Below, one piece after another: positions 1-5,967 of a stretch of 23,650 bases of DNA. The stretch is from a virus, in IMG/VR virus record IMGVR_UViG_3300025687_000332, positions 1 through 23,650 of that record; one strand, 5' to 3'. The translations under genes and the position numbers were made by a program. How positions within the stretch are numbered: the first letter of the stretch is position 1; each line of letters begins with the position of its first letter. The notes beneath the pieces were generated by a model that was given only the letters and a program-made list of their open reading frames with translations, was not told the DNA's origin and searched no databases.

Positions 1-135
1 ATCTTCGATGGCACGGTCCAGTCTAGGTTTTAGGGTCGCTTCAAATTTGCGGCGCTGGATTTCCCGCTGTACTTCGTCCCAGGCAGAACGTGTACTGAAA
101 CGGAAAAGCCAGCGACCGTCCGGTGGGATCAGTCC
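1..135 (-). CDS. Orphan open frame, likely -1 frameshift extension of the upstream small protein (partial, runs off window)
   Basis: In the -1 frame relative to the 49-residue gene upstream, the sequence is open from 216 to the window edge. The part after the slippery site begins GLIPPDGRWLFRFSTRSAWD and continues with a charged, helix-like stretch (QREIQRRKFEATLKPRLDRA). It looks like real protein in composition, with W, F and R/E/K mixed as in an amphipathic helix. Over the whole open stretch of 72 codons there is no ATG, GTG or TTG, so it has no usual start of its own. The simplest reading is that ribosomes enter by a -1 shift at A AAA AAG (141-135). Alternatives are an undercounted A in the homopolymer, which would make one continuous gene, or non-coding chance. 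Function unknown. The end of the frame lies outside the window. Confidence 0.45.
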
Positions 136-278
136 TTTTTTGCTTTCAGGCTGCGGAGTGCAGTGAACAGCAGTTGGATCACACTGTTGTCTTTCAGGCT
201 TGACATACCGATCAGCTCAGATGCTGCGGCAACCACAACCCAGAAAGCAGGGTGGGCAAGGATTTGTTCGATGTGCAT
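129..278 (-). CDS. Small hydrophobic conserved phage protein, 49 residues
   Basis: ATG at 278 to TGA at 129 encodes a 49-residue protein starting MHIEQILAHPAFWVVVAAAS and ending SLKAKKD. Residues 11-25 are strongly hydrophobic (AFWVVVAAASELIG), and a second amphipathic segment (IQLLFTALRSL) precedes a basic tail. It resembles small proteins I recall near the tail and lysis genes of cyanophages, but I know of no assigned function. It lies 27 bases after the 81-residue membrane protein and is probably cotranscribed with it. A membrane-associated lysis or accessory role is inference from hydrophobicity and position. The C-terminus may be extended by a -1 frameshift, described separately. Confidence 0.75.
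   Translation of the reverse strand: MHIEQILAHPAFWVVVAAASELIGMSSLKDNSVIQLLFTALRSLKAKKD
135..141 (-). promoter_or_regulatory. Candidate -1 ribosomal slippery site A AAA AAG
   Basis: Read on the minus strand in the frame of the 129-278 gene, codons GCA AAA AAG contain the canonical X XXY YYZ heptamer A AAA AAG, two codons before the TGA stop. This is the heptamer known from dnaX-type programmed -1 frameshifting. The -1 frame downstream is open to the window edge. I did not find a convincing stem-loop at the usual spacing, which lowers confidence. A homopolymer sequencing error is the main alternative. Confidence 0.5.
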
Positions 279-305
279 GGAAGGGGTTTAACGCTTACCC
301 AAACT

Positions 306-551
306 CTAGCCTTTTTTGTTTTCAAGCACAGTGATGCGGCTGTCGTGGCGGTTAAGCCTTGAATAGATCGTCTTTCGGTCTTCCTTCATATCCTGATGCA
401 ACTCCTCCAATTTGCCAGCAATGCTTTCCACCGCCATTGTTAGACGGATGACGGCTTCGCGGGATTCGCTGGTGCGTTTGGTGAAGCCGGATATTGACAT
501 CCCAGCAATGCCAATGGAGGCACCTAAGACCGCTGCGTAGATTTCGATCAC
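306..551 (-). CDS. Small membrane-anchored coiled-coil protein (holin-like candidate)
   Basis: An 81-residue protein starting at GTG (551), preceded by purine-rich GGAGG and AGAGG stretches, the nearer about 6 bases from the start. Residues 4-23 form one transmembrane segment (IYAAVLGASIGIAGMSISG). Residues 28-78 are charged, heptad-like helix (ESIAGKLEELHQDMKED), ending in VLENKKG. One N-terminal membrane helix with a cytoplasmic or periplasmic coiled coil is seen in many phage holin-like and spanin-like proteins. Its neighbours are also small membrane proteins downstream of the tail genes, which fits a lysis cassette. The specific function is inferred; it could equally be an accessory membrane protein. 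Confidence 0.75.
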   Translation of the reverse strand: MIEIYAAVLGASIGIAGMSISGFTKRTSESREAVIRLTMAVESIAGKLEELHQDMKEDRKTIYSRLNRHDSRITVLENKKG

Positions 552-581
552 AGTGAGCCTCTGGCCTCCGTCAACCTTATT

Positions 582-722
582 TTACCGGTTGAGGACAATG
601 AATTTTCCTGCTTGAGTCGTCAGTCTTTCATTCTGCTGAGACGCCAAGATCACAAGCAGTGCAAGGCCACCGGCAATACTGCTGCGAATTCCGGTATTGA
701 TACTAGTTCGTAAATTCTTCAT
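582..722 (-). CDS. 46-residue membrane peptide, translationally coupled to the upstream gene
   Basis: The ATG at 722 shares its A with the stop of the upstream gene (TAATG junction), and the frame runs to TAA at 582. The peptide begins MKNLRTSINTGIRSSIAGGL, giving a basic N-terminus, then a hydrophobic segment at residues 14-28 (SSIAGGLALLVILAS), then a polar tail ending GKFIVLNR. The overlapping start is the main support, together with the fact that it fills an otherwise empty 168-base gap between two genes. The shape, positive N-terminus plus one membrane helix, suits a small holin, antiholin or inner-membrane spanin subunit. No family is recognised. It is easily missed because of its length. 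Confidence 0.6.
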   Translation of the reverse strand: MKNLRTSINTGIRSSIAGGLALLVILASQQNERLTTQAGKFIVLNR

Positions 723-1054
723 TACATCGAGCCGACCTTAGCGCTCACGGTTGGAGTGCCGCCATCAATACTGACGAGCCGGAGGCGCACGTACTTGACC
801 GGGCAGCCGTTCAGCGCATACCCATAGGTGCCGTTTGCGGTCAGGGTCGTGTCAGTTTCGCTTTCGTCGAGATTGAAGTAATTCTCATTATCAACGCTGC
901 CCTCAAGCCGGATCGTTACGCTTGTTCCGACGCTTGCCACGGTCACTTGAAATGCAAGATTCAGGCCAGTCGTGGCCTGAGAGTCGGTGACACCCGCACC
1001 GGTCAAGCTGCCAAGATCGGCAATCTCGTAGCCAGATTTAAGTCCGAGTGTCAT
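722..1054 (-). CDS. Conserved small phage protein, beta-rich, possible virion decoration or tail accessory
   Basis: A 110-residue protein starting MTLGLKSGYEIADLGSLTGA at ATG 1054, preceded by a purine-rich stretch (AAGAAAGAGCG). It is rich in T, S, V and G with alternating hydrophobic residues (FQVTVASVGTSVTIRLEGS), a DNENYFNLDESET patch and a terminal YVRLRLVSIDGGTPTVSAKV. This pattern suggests a beta-sandwich like those of small virion-surface proteins; the YVRLRL...GGTPTVSA end is typical of phage structural hypotheticals. There is no signal peptide or membrane helix. It lies 26 bases after the gene ending at 1081 and is coupled to the 46-residue gene downstream. Function not known. Confidence 0.75.
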   Translation of the reverse strand: MTLGLKSGYEIADLGSLTGAGVTDSQATTGLNLAFQVTVASVGTSVTIRLEGSVDNENYFNLDESETDTTLTANGTYGYALNGCPVKYVRLRLVSIDGGTPTVSAKVGSM

Positions 1055-1080
1055 CGCTCTTTCTTGTTTTCTCTATGTTA

Positions 1081-1392
1081 TCAAGACCAGGGCACACCAG
1101 CCGCTTTCGATGGCGCGTGCTTCTCATCGAGTTGCGCTTGAAGTGCGGTTTCGATCTCGGCAACCTTCTCGTCGCCAAACTTGTCCTTGACCCAGCCGAC
1201 GACGATTTCCTCGGTGAGGTTGTCGAACGGGATCATGCTGTCAGGCTCGGGTGCTTCGAGGCCAAGGCTGCCGTACGCACCAGCGGAATAGGTGCCGTCT
1301 TCAGCGTTGACGGTGTAGTGAACCGTGAAGACCACGCCGTCAGCGGTGTGGCGTTCGAGGTTGGCGATGTTCCAAGAAAAGGTGGTGCTCAT
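1081..1392 (-). CDS. Conserved small phage protein of unknown function, 103 residues
   Basis: I chose the ATG at 1392, giving MSTTFSWNIANLERHTADGV. An ATG 42 bases earlier lies inside the terminator hairpin and would add residues unlike the family. The protein has an N-terminal beta-rich part (VVFTVHYTVNAEDGTYSAGA), a middle FDNLTEEIVVGWVKDKFG segment and a C-terminal helix (KVAEIETALQAQLDEK) ending in AAGVPWS. Small proteins with a TFSWNI start, a LTEE..V.WVK motif and a PW end are common in cyanophages and related tailed phages. I know of no demonstrated role. It is the first gene after the tail-operon terminator. Confidence 0.8.
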   Translation of the reverse strand: MSTTFSWNIANLERHTADGVVFTVHYTVNAEDGTYSAGAYGSLGLEAPEPDSMIPFDNLTEEIVVGWVKDKFGDEKVAEIETALQAQLDEKHAPSKAAGVPWS

Positions 1393-1422
1393 GATATGTA
1401 AAAGCCTGTTGGCATTGTAGTG

Positions 1423-1448
1423 CAAAAGCCCCATGCGAACATGGGGCT
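1423..1448 (-). terminator. Intrinsic terminator with UUCG loop closing the tail operon
   Basis: On the minus strand AGCCCCATG, loop TTCG, CATGGGGCT form a perfect 9-bp stem with a stable UUCG tetraloop, followed by TTTTGC. It lies between the endonuclease stop (1480) and the start of the next gene (1392). On the plus strand the hairpin is followed by GTTATTG rather than a T-run, so the minus-strand orientation is favoured. The U-run is short, so some read-through is likely. Confidence 0.8.
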
Positions 1449-1479
1449 GTTATTGCGGCAGGGCGCGTAGAGAGTAGGG

Positions 1480-1944
1480 TTACTGGCCCTGGCTCGATTC
1501 AATGTAGGCGACAATCGCTTTCAGTTCATCGAGCGTCGCGTTGTTCTTGATCATGTTGGCTCGCATGGAAATCACGGCGATATTGCCAGGCACGTAACCT
1601 TTGCTGTTGTCGATACGATCCAAGCTCGGAGAGTTCTCCACTTGATCGCGGTTTGATCGACCAGCACCAACACGAGCAAACAACGGAATCCCCAGCACCG
1701 GACAGATTTCAGGGATCACGATGTCGTCTTTAGTGATGGTGCAATCCAGCCCAGCCATGAGAGCGCGGTTTCGAGCCGCGTAGATCATCTTTTGTCGAGG
1801 ATCTAAATCAAGATATTTCTGGATTTCGCACTGTCGACAACGTGAAATACGCGGCACGCCAAGCAAATCTTTTTTGCCACGCTTGTTTTTGTAAAAGTCA
1901 GTTTGTGGCTTGTGCTGTCCACAAACCCTGCATTGCCTCAGCAT
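1480..1944 (-). CDS. HNH / recombination endonuclease VII-like protein (freestanding homing-type nuclease)
   Basis: A 154-residue protein starting MLRQCRVCGQHKPQTDFYKN. An N-terminal zinc knuckle is formed by two CxxC pairs (CRVC near residue 5, CRQC near 36). The C-terminal nuclease part has ICPVLGIPL, then SPSLDRIDNSKGYVPGNIAV and SMRANMIKNNATLDELK, matching the bba-metal core of phage endonuclease VII/HNH proteins with conserved D, R, N and N residues. An ATG at 1986 would add 14 residues but overlap the fibre gene by 31 bases, and the zinc-finger fold begins at 1944; neither start has a good ribosome site. Such genes are commonly mobile intruders beside structural genes. A role in virus DNA processing cannot be excluded. 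Confidence 0.85.
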   Translation of the reverse strand: MLRQCRVCGQHKPQTDFYKNKRGKKDLLGVPRISRCRQCEIQKYLDLDPRQKMIYAARNRALMAGLDCTITKDDIVIPEICPVLGIPLFARVGAGRSNRDQVENSPSLDRIDNSKGYVPGNIAVISMRANMIKNNATLDELKAIVAYIESSQGQ

Positions 1945-1955
1945 GGGGCAGGAGT

Positions 1956-3368
1956 TTACCAAGTGCTGAGCGCGGCTCGTTTCCATGTGTTAGTGCCCAC
2001 TGCTACATAAATGTAATCAGCGTCCCAGCAGATCTCCCCGGCGGTGCCAGTATCGGATGCTGAGGCCGGTGTTTTTGCAGTGGCAATTCTAACTCGATTT
2101 CCGTTTACTTGGAGCAAGGCGCCGCCGGAATCTGTGCTTGTGCCAACTAACAACCTGCCGGAGCTGTCGATGCGGACCGCTTCACTTGCTCCATTATTTG
2201 TTCTAAAGGTATATGCACCTTGATCAGTTCTGAACCTGAGTTCATCTCCGACTGTGCCGATGGTAACGCTATCAGTTGTTGCAGCATCTGAGAAAAGAAT
2301 CCCAGTGCTTGCTCCAGAGGAAATAAGACGCGCCTGTACAGTTGCTGAGTCTGAGATATGTAGTGAACTGCTGGGGCTAGTAGTGCCAATCCCTACGCGC
2401 TGTGACGAGTCAATCGTCATTGCTGTAGTTGCACCTGTATTTGCCGTTGTGGATGTTGCTAGCTCAATGGAACCGCCCGTAGAGAGGCCGTTGACATTAA
2501 TGAACGCAGTTCCACGCGCACTGTTGGGGATAGTGCCGTCAGTTGGCCTGCGGTTGGCCGAAACCTGGCATGTGTCCCCTGCTGTCCCCAGATACAAAGC
2601 ATTAGAGTTGCCATTGATTCTGATGTTTTGAGCAGAAGATCCGCCTAGATGCAAACTCTCAACAGGGCTACTAGTCCCCAGACCTAACCTGCCGGAGCTG
2701 TCGATACGCATCCGCTCACCACCGTTCACGAATGCAATTAAGTCGTCTCCAGTTGCGCCAAGGCGGACAGTTGAGGTGGCTGTTGTCCCGCTTGCCGCAA
2801 AAGAGATAAAAGATTCCGTCTGATCTGTTTGAAACAACCCAGCAATAGATGAACCGGTTGTTTCATTAGAGTGAAATTTAAATACTGGACTCGTAGTCCC
2901 CAGACCCAGCTTCCCGTCCGATGTGATGCGGAGGCGTTCAGTAACTGCTACTAAATCAAACAAGCGAAGAGCGTTGTCACCAGTAACTTGTCCCAATAGG
3001 TATCTATCAGTTCCACCTTCAGAAAAAATCAAATTGGCGTTGTTACCGGAATCAACATTGATGCGAAGCTTTCCATTGGCAGTCGGGACTCCTCCAACCC
3101 CAACATTCCCATTCGCATCAACAAACAACCGCCCAGTGCCATTAGTCGAGATGGCTACTTGATCTGCGCCGGGGCGATAAATGCCGGTGTTACTGTCGCC
3201 GTCGAATGCGATGCCGGGTGCCGATTCCGTACCAGAGCCTGCGTTTTCAAGCAGATCAGCGATGCTGACCTTCTTGGTTTCATCGTTGGCGATATCCACT
3301 ACCGGCAGCACATCAGTGCTGGCTGGATCGGTAAGCGCGACTAGATCGGTGATCTTGATGTTGGCCAC
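1956..3368 (-). CDS. Tail fibre protein with GTTSP-type repeats
   Basis: A 470-residue protein from GTG (3368), starting MANIKITDLVALTDPASTDV, a typical cyanophage fibre N-terminus. It then has NTGIYRPGADQVAISTNG and five irregular repeats of the RIDSSGRLGLGTSSP type near residues 80, 148, 226, 319 and 402. The C-terminus, GEICWDADYIYVAVGTNTW followed by KRAALSTW, resembles exposed fibre tips. Proteins with these repeats often end in an S74 self-cleaving chaperone; none is present here, so folding must be unassisted or depend on another protein. It is the last fibre gene in the operon, overlapped or closely followed by the endonuclease gene. Host-surface binding is inferred. Confidence 0.85.
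   Translation of the reverse strand: MANIKITDLVALTDPASTDVLPVVDIANDETKKVSIADLLENAGSGTESAPGIAFDGDSNTGIYRPGADQVAISTNGTGRLFVDANGNVGVGGVPTANGKLRINVDSGNNANLIFSEGGTDRYLLGQVTGDNALRLFDLVAVTERLRITSDGKLGLGTTSPVFKFHSNETTGSSIAGLFQTDQTESFISFAASGTTATSTVRLGATGDDLIAFVNGGERMRIDSSGRLGLGTSSPVESLHLGGSSAQNIRINGNSNALYLGTAGDTCQVSANRRPTDGTIPNSARGTAFINVNGLSTGGSIELATSTTANTGATTAMTIDSSQRVGIGTTSPSSSLHISDSATVQARLISSGASTGILFSDAATTDSVTIGTVGDELRFRTDQGAYTFRTNNGASEAVRIDSSGRLLVGTSTDSGGALLQVNGNRVRIATAKTPASASDTGTAGEICWDADYIYVAVGTNTWKRAALSTW
2152..2171. repeat. 20-base direct repeat, copy 1 (fibre gene)
   Basis: The plus-strand sequence aacctgccggagctgtcgat occurs identically here and at 2686-2705. Both encode part of the IDSSGRL repeat of the fibre protein. 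Identity at DNA level, beyond the protein motif, suggests recent duplication or gene conversion and a possible site for repeat-number change. Confidence 0.85.
2686..2705. repeat. 20-base direct repeat, copy 2 (fibre gene)
   Basis: Second identical copy of the 20-base element at 2152-2171, in the same reading frame of the fibre gene. Just before it, the 13-base string tagtccccagacc (2673-2685) recurs near 2895, inside the neighbouring repeat unit. Confidence 0.85.
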
Positions 3369-3405
3369 GGTCGCTGATGCACTACTTATGGCCTAATCAT
3401 AGCTC

Positions 3406-4227
3406 CTAGATGGCATAGCGGATCACGACAATACCTGACCCTCCGTTGCCCTTGGTGGTTGCGCTATCGTCCGAGTTGCCACCACCGCCTGCTCCGGTAT
3501 TCGCTCCGCCGCTTACGCCTGGTAGCACTGAGCCTCCGCTCGACGATTGTGTGCTGCCGTTCGGAGTGCCGCCGTGACCACCAGCGCCGTAGTAAACGCC
3601 AGTGCCAGTGATGTCAATCAACAAGCCAGGACCACCAGCGCCAGATGCTGATCCAGTAGCAGACGTTCCAGCGCCACCAGCACCACCGCCGCCGCCGCCG
3701 AAATAAGGACTGCCACTGCCTTTTCCGCTGCCACCTGAGGAACCTTGTCCAGCTGTTCCAGCGCCGCCATCCTTGGCGCTGCCGTCGGAACTGCCACCAC
3801 CGCCACCGCTGCCGCCAGTATTTCCATTTGCGTCAAAAGCTCCACCACCGCCACCGCCGATTGCGGTTAGCCCTAAAGCGCTTGAATCACCGCCGTCGTT
3901 CAAGGCGTTGTCATTGGCAGTACCGCCAGCACCAACAACAATTGAGTAAGAGCCAGCCGTTACTGAGATACCAGAGCCAGCGGAGGTATAGAGCACACCA
4001 CCACCACCGCCGCCGCCTGTTGACCAGCTTTCACCTGGAGCGCCGCCGCCGCCAACGATAAGGTACTCTGCAGTCAATGATCCATAAACAAGCAAAGTAC
4101 CACTTGAGGTAAATGTATGAACTCTATAATTGGTCCCTCCGTCGGTAATTGTTGTGACCGTACCACCAGTGGCAAAGCCCGAACGCCCAGCGGCAGCCAC
4201 CATCAAGCCATGTGCAATGCTTCTCAT
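3406..4227 (-). CDS. Glycine-rich tail adhesin-like protein
   Basis: A 273-residue protein starting MRSIAHGLMVAAAGRSGFAT. After a short N-terminal region and a beta stretch (YRVHTFTSSGTLLVYGSLTA) comes AEYLIVGGGGAPGES and about 200 residues dominated by Gly runs (GGGGGGGVLYTSAG, IGGGGGGAFDANG, YFGGGGGGAGGAG). It ends in GNGGSGIVVIRYAI. This architecture matches the widespread phage glycine-rich domain proteins. It is also reminiscent in size and composition of polyglycine-II adhesins such as T-even gp38, although I see no clear sequence match to gp38. It lies 3 bases after the 563-residue fibre and before the 470-residue fibre, so a role in receptor contact is likely but inferred. Confidence 0.8.
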   Translation of the reverse strand: MRSIAHGLMVAAAGRSGFATGGTVTTITDGGTNYRVHTFTSSGTLLVYGSLTAEYLIVGGGGAPGESWSTGGGGGGGVLYTSAGSGISVTAGSYSIVVGAGGTANDNALNDGGDSSALGLTAIGGGGGGAFDANGNTGGSGGGGGSSDGSAKDGGAGTAGQGSSGGSGKGSGSPYFGGGGGGAGGAGTSATGSASGAGGPGLLIDITGTGVYYGAGGHGGTPNGSTQSSSGGSVLPGVSGGANTGAGGGGNSDDSATTKGNGGSGIVVIRYAI

Positions 4228-4230
4228 GAC

Positions 4231-5922
4231 TCAATCCACGTAATCGACAAGTGCAGCACCACGCCAGCGCGTTCCGCCGTCTTTAGTGACGAACATGAAT
4301 AGGTGTGTTTTGCCGGTGGTCAGTGTAGGCGCCACGTCAAACGGCCATTTTACCGATGCTGGCCAAGTGATCGTCCCGCTTGTATGCGTTACTTCAAGCG
4401 TAAATGCATAAGCGCGACCGGATGCTGGTGCATTGCTGAATGTGAATGTGCTGTTAGCAGCAATGGTTTTTGTGAAGTAATTCCCTAATGAGCAGTCAAC
4501 ATCAAGTGCAGCGACGGCGATCTCGTCCTCGGTGTAGGGGCCGTCGTTAGCGATGCCGCTGTCAAATGTTTGCAACGCGGTAAACGATTGCGCTGTGTCG
4601 AGCTTGGCGGTGTCAGCGTCATATGCCTGGACATCCGTGCCGATAACAAGTCCAAGCGTTGCGCGTTGAGTTGCAGCGTCTGCATCATCAAGCAACGCAC
4701 GGGCTGCAGCAGTGCAGGCAATTTCCTCGATCGGACCAGCGCCAGCAGTGCTACGCCCCAGCAACTTGTCGGTGGCGCTCACGTTGGCGAGCTTGCTGAA
4801 CGCAATGTCGGCGCTGGCATTGACATCAGCGTCAACAATCACACCTGATGCGATTGAAGTGGCAATACTCGCGCCACTGGTCAAGTCGCTATTGACGGTA
4901 CCTGTGACATCTCCGGTGACAGCGAATGTGCGAGTGCTGCTTAAAGCCGTGGCCGTGTCAGCGTTGCCAGTCAAATCAGCGGTGATCGTGCCAGCGGTGA
5001 AATCACCAGATGCGTCACGGGCAACGATCGCGCTTGCGGTATTGGCGTCGGTTGCAGTGGTGGCGCTATTGCTGACCTTGCCTGCAGAGCTGATCGTATC
5101 AAGATACGTATCAACAATGGCGCTGCCTTCCCACGTGCCAGTGCCAATGGTGCCGACACTGGTCAGGCTGGAATTGACGACACCACTACCAAGCGTGGTG
5201 CTGCTCAGTACTTCTGTGTCATTGATTCGATAGCTTTTGCCACTGGCGAGATCGATATGCTCTGAGCTGGTCCAGCTATCGGTGGCATCAAGCCAGTTGA
5301 AGGTTTTATCAGTCGCGCCCTTTAGCGTGATGCCGCCAGTATTGGCGGTGGTGTCTGTTGGGGTGTTGACATTACCTAAGACGATGTTGCGATCTTCGAC
5401 ATCAAGCGTTGTGGTGTTGATGATCGTTTGGGTGCCATTAACCGTCAGGTCTCCAGTGACGGTTGTATTGCCTGTGACGCTTAGGTTTGGAACGGTAAAT
5501 GGATCAGCAGCAAGAGCAGCACTGATGTCAGTGGTGATTCGGCTGGCAAGCTGGGCAGCGTCAACTACTTTCCCTGACGTACCGTTGGTGATGTCTGCGT
5601 TGGTGGCAAGCCTGACGGTGCCGTAAGCGCTGGTCGTTGCAACGGACACTGTTGCGGCAGATTGCCATGAGCTGCCGTCATATACCTTGAAGATCGGTGT
5701 GCTTGATGTGTCAAGCCACGGATCGCCTTTGGTTGGGCTGCTTGGTGCTGACGCTCCAACCCATATGCCGGTGACTTTGCGGATGTTACCCGCAGTGTCC
5801 TTACACGTCAGGAATGGGCCGTCAGCGTGATAATTCAGCGCGATCTCGCCTAGGGCAAGGTCACTGGGAAAAGGCTGCTTTTGCGAGACAGCGCTTTTCT
5901 TGAGTTCAATTTGCAGGGACAT
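4231..5922 (-). CDS. Tail fibre protein, cyanophage type
   Basis: A 563-residue protein starting MSLQIELKKSAVSQKQPFPS with a LALGEIALNYHADGPFLTCKD region typical of fibre N-termini. A segment near residue 50 (WVGASAPSSPTKGDPWLDTS) precedes AYGTVRLATNADITNGTSGK, a tail-fibre repeat module. Near residues 150-180 is TVTGDLTVNGTQTIINTTTL with DVEDRNIVLGN, a hallmark of cyanophage fibres; later come SAIVARDASGDFTAGTITAD and LLGRSTAGAGPIEEI. The last 100 residues (FTLEVTHTSGTITWPASVKW, then GKTHLFMFVTKDGGTRWRGA) form a compact tip domain. Low-complexity A/T/S/D composition fits a trimeric fibre shaft. Part of a five-gene host-recognition block. Confidence 0.9.
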   Translation of the reverse strand: MSLQIELKKSAVSQKQPFPSDLALGEIALNYHADGPFLTCKDTAGNIRKVTGIWVGASAPSSPTKGDPWLDTSSTPIFKVYDGSSWQSAATVSVATTSAYGTVRLATNADITNGTSGKVVDAAQLASRITTDISAALAADPFTVPNLSVTGNTTVTGDLTVNGTQTIINTTTLDVEDRNIVLGNVNTPTDTTANTGGITLKGATDKTFNWLDATDSWTSSEHIDLASGKSYRINDTEVLSSTTLGSGVVNSSLTSVGTIGTGTWEGSAIVDTYLDTISSAGKVSNSATTATDANTASAIVARDASGDFTAGTITADLTGNADTATALSSTRTFAVTGDVTGTVNSDLTSGASIATSIASGVIVDADVNASADIAFSKLANVSATDKLLGRSTAGAGPIEEIACTAAARALLDDADAATQRATLGLVIGTDVQAYDADTAKLDTAQSFTALQTFDSGIANDGPYTEDEIAVAALDVDCSLGNYFTKTIAANSTFTFSNAPASGRAYAFTLEVTHTSGTITWPASVKWPFDVAPTLTTGKTHLFMFVTKDGGTRWRGAALVDYVD

Positions 5923-5967
5923 GGCTATCGAGCCGATGGAAGCCGGTCATGGGCCGGTGTTTTCATT

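Noticed and set aside
1393-1426. TACAAT as a -10 promoter box just after the UUCG terminator
   Set aside because: No acceptable -35 box at 16-18 bases; the upstream region is the hairpin itself.
1393-1434. Longer start (MGLLHYNANR) for the 103-residue gene
   Set aside because: The ATG lies within the terminator stem and the added residues are unlike the family start MSTTFSWNI.
3618-4061. Ala/Val-rich minus-strand frame and His/Arg-rich plus-strand frame in the glycine-rich gene
   Set aside because: Both are shadow frames of the Gly codon runs (GGT/GGC) and have no independent support.
4712-5233. Plus-strand open frame of 173 codons, rich in Val/Ser/Leu and membrane-like
   Set aside because: Antisense to the A/T/S/D-rich repeats of the 563-residue fibre; the hydrophobicity is an effect of complementing Ala/Asp/Thr codons.
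5923-5967. GCCGGT-containing inverted/direct repeat in the 45-base gap between two fibre genes
   Set aside because: Only about 4-5 bp can pair and no U-run follows on either strand, so it is not a convincing terminator or operator.
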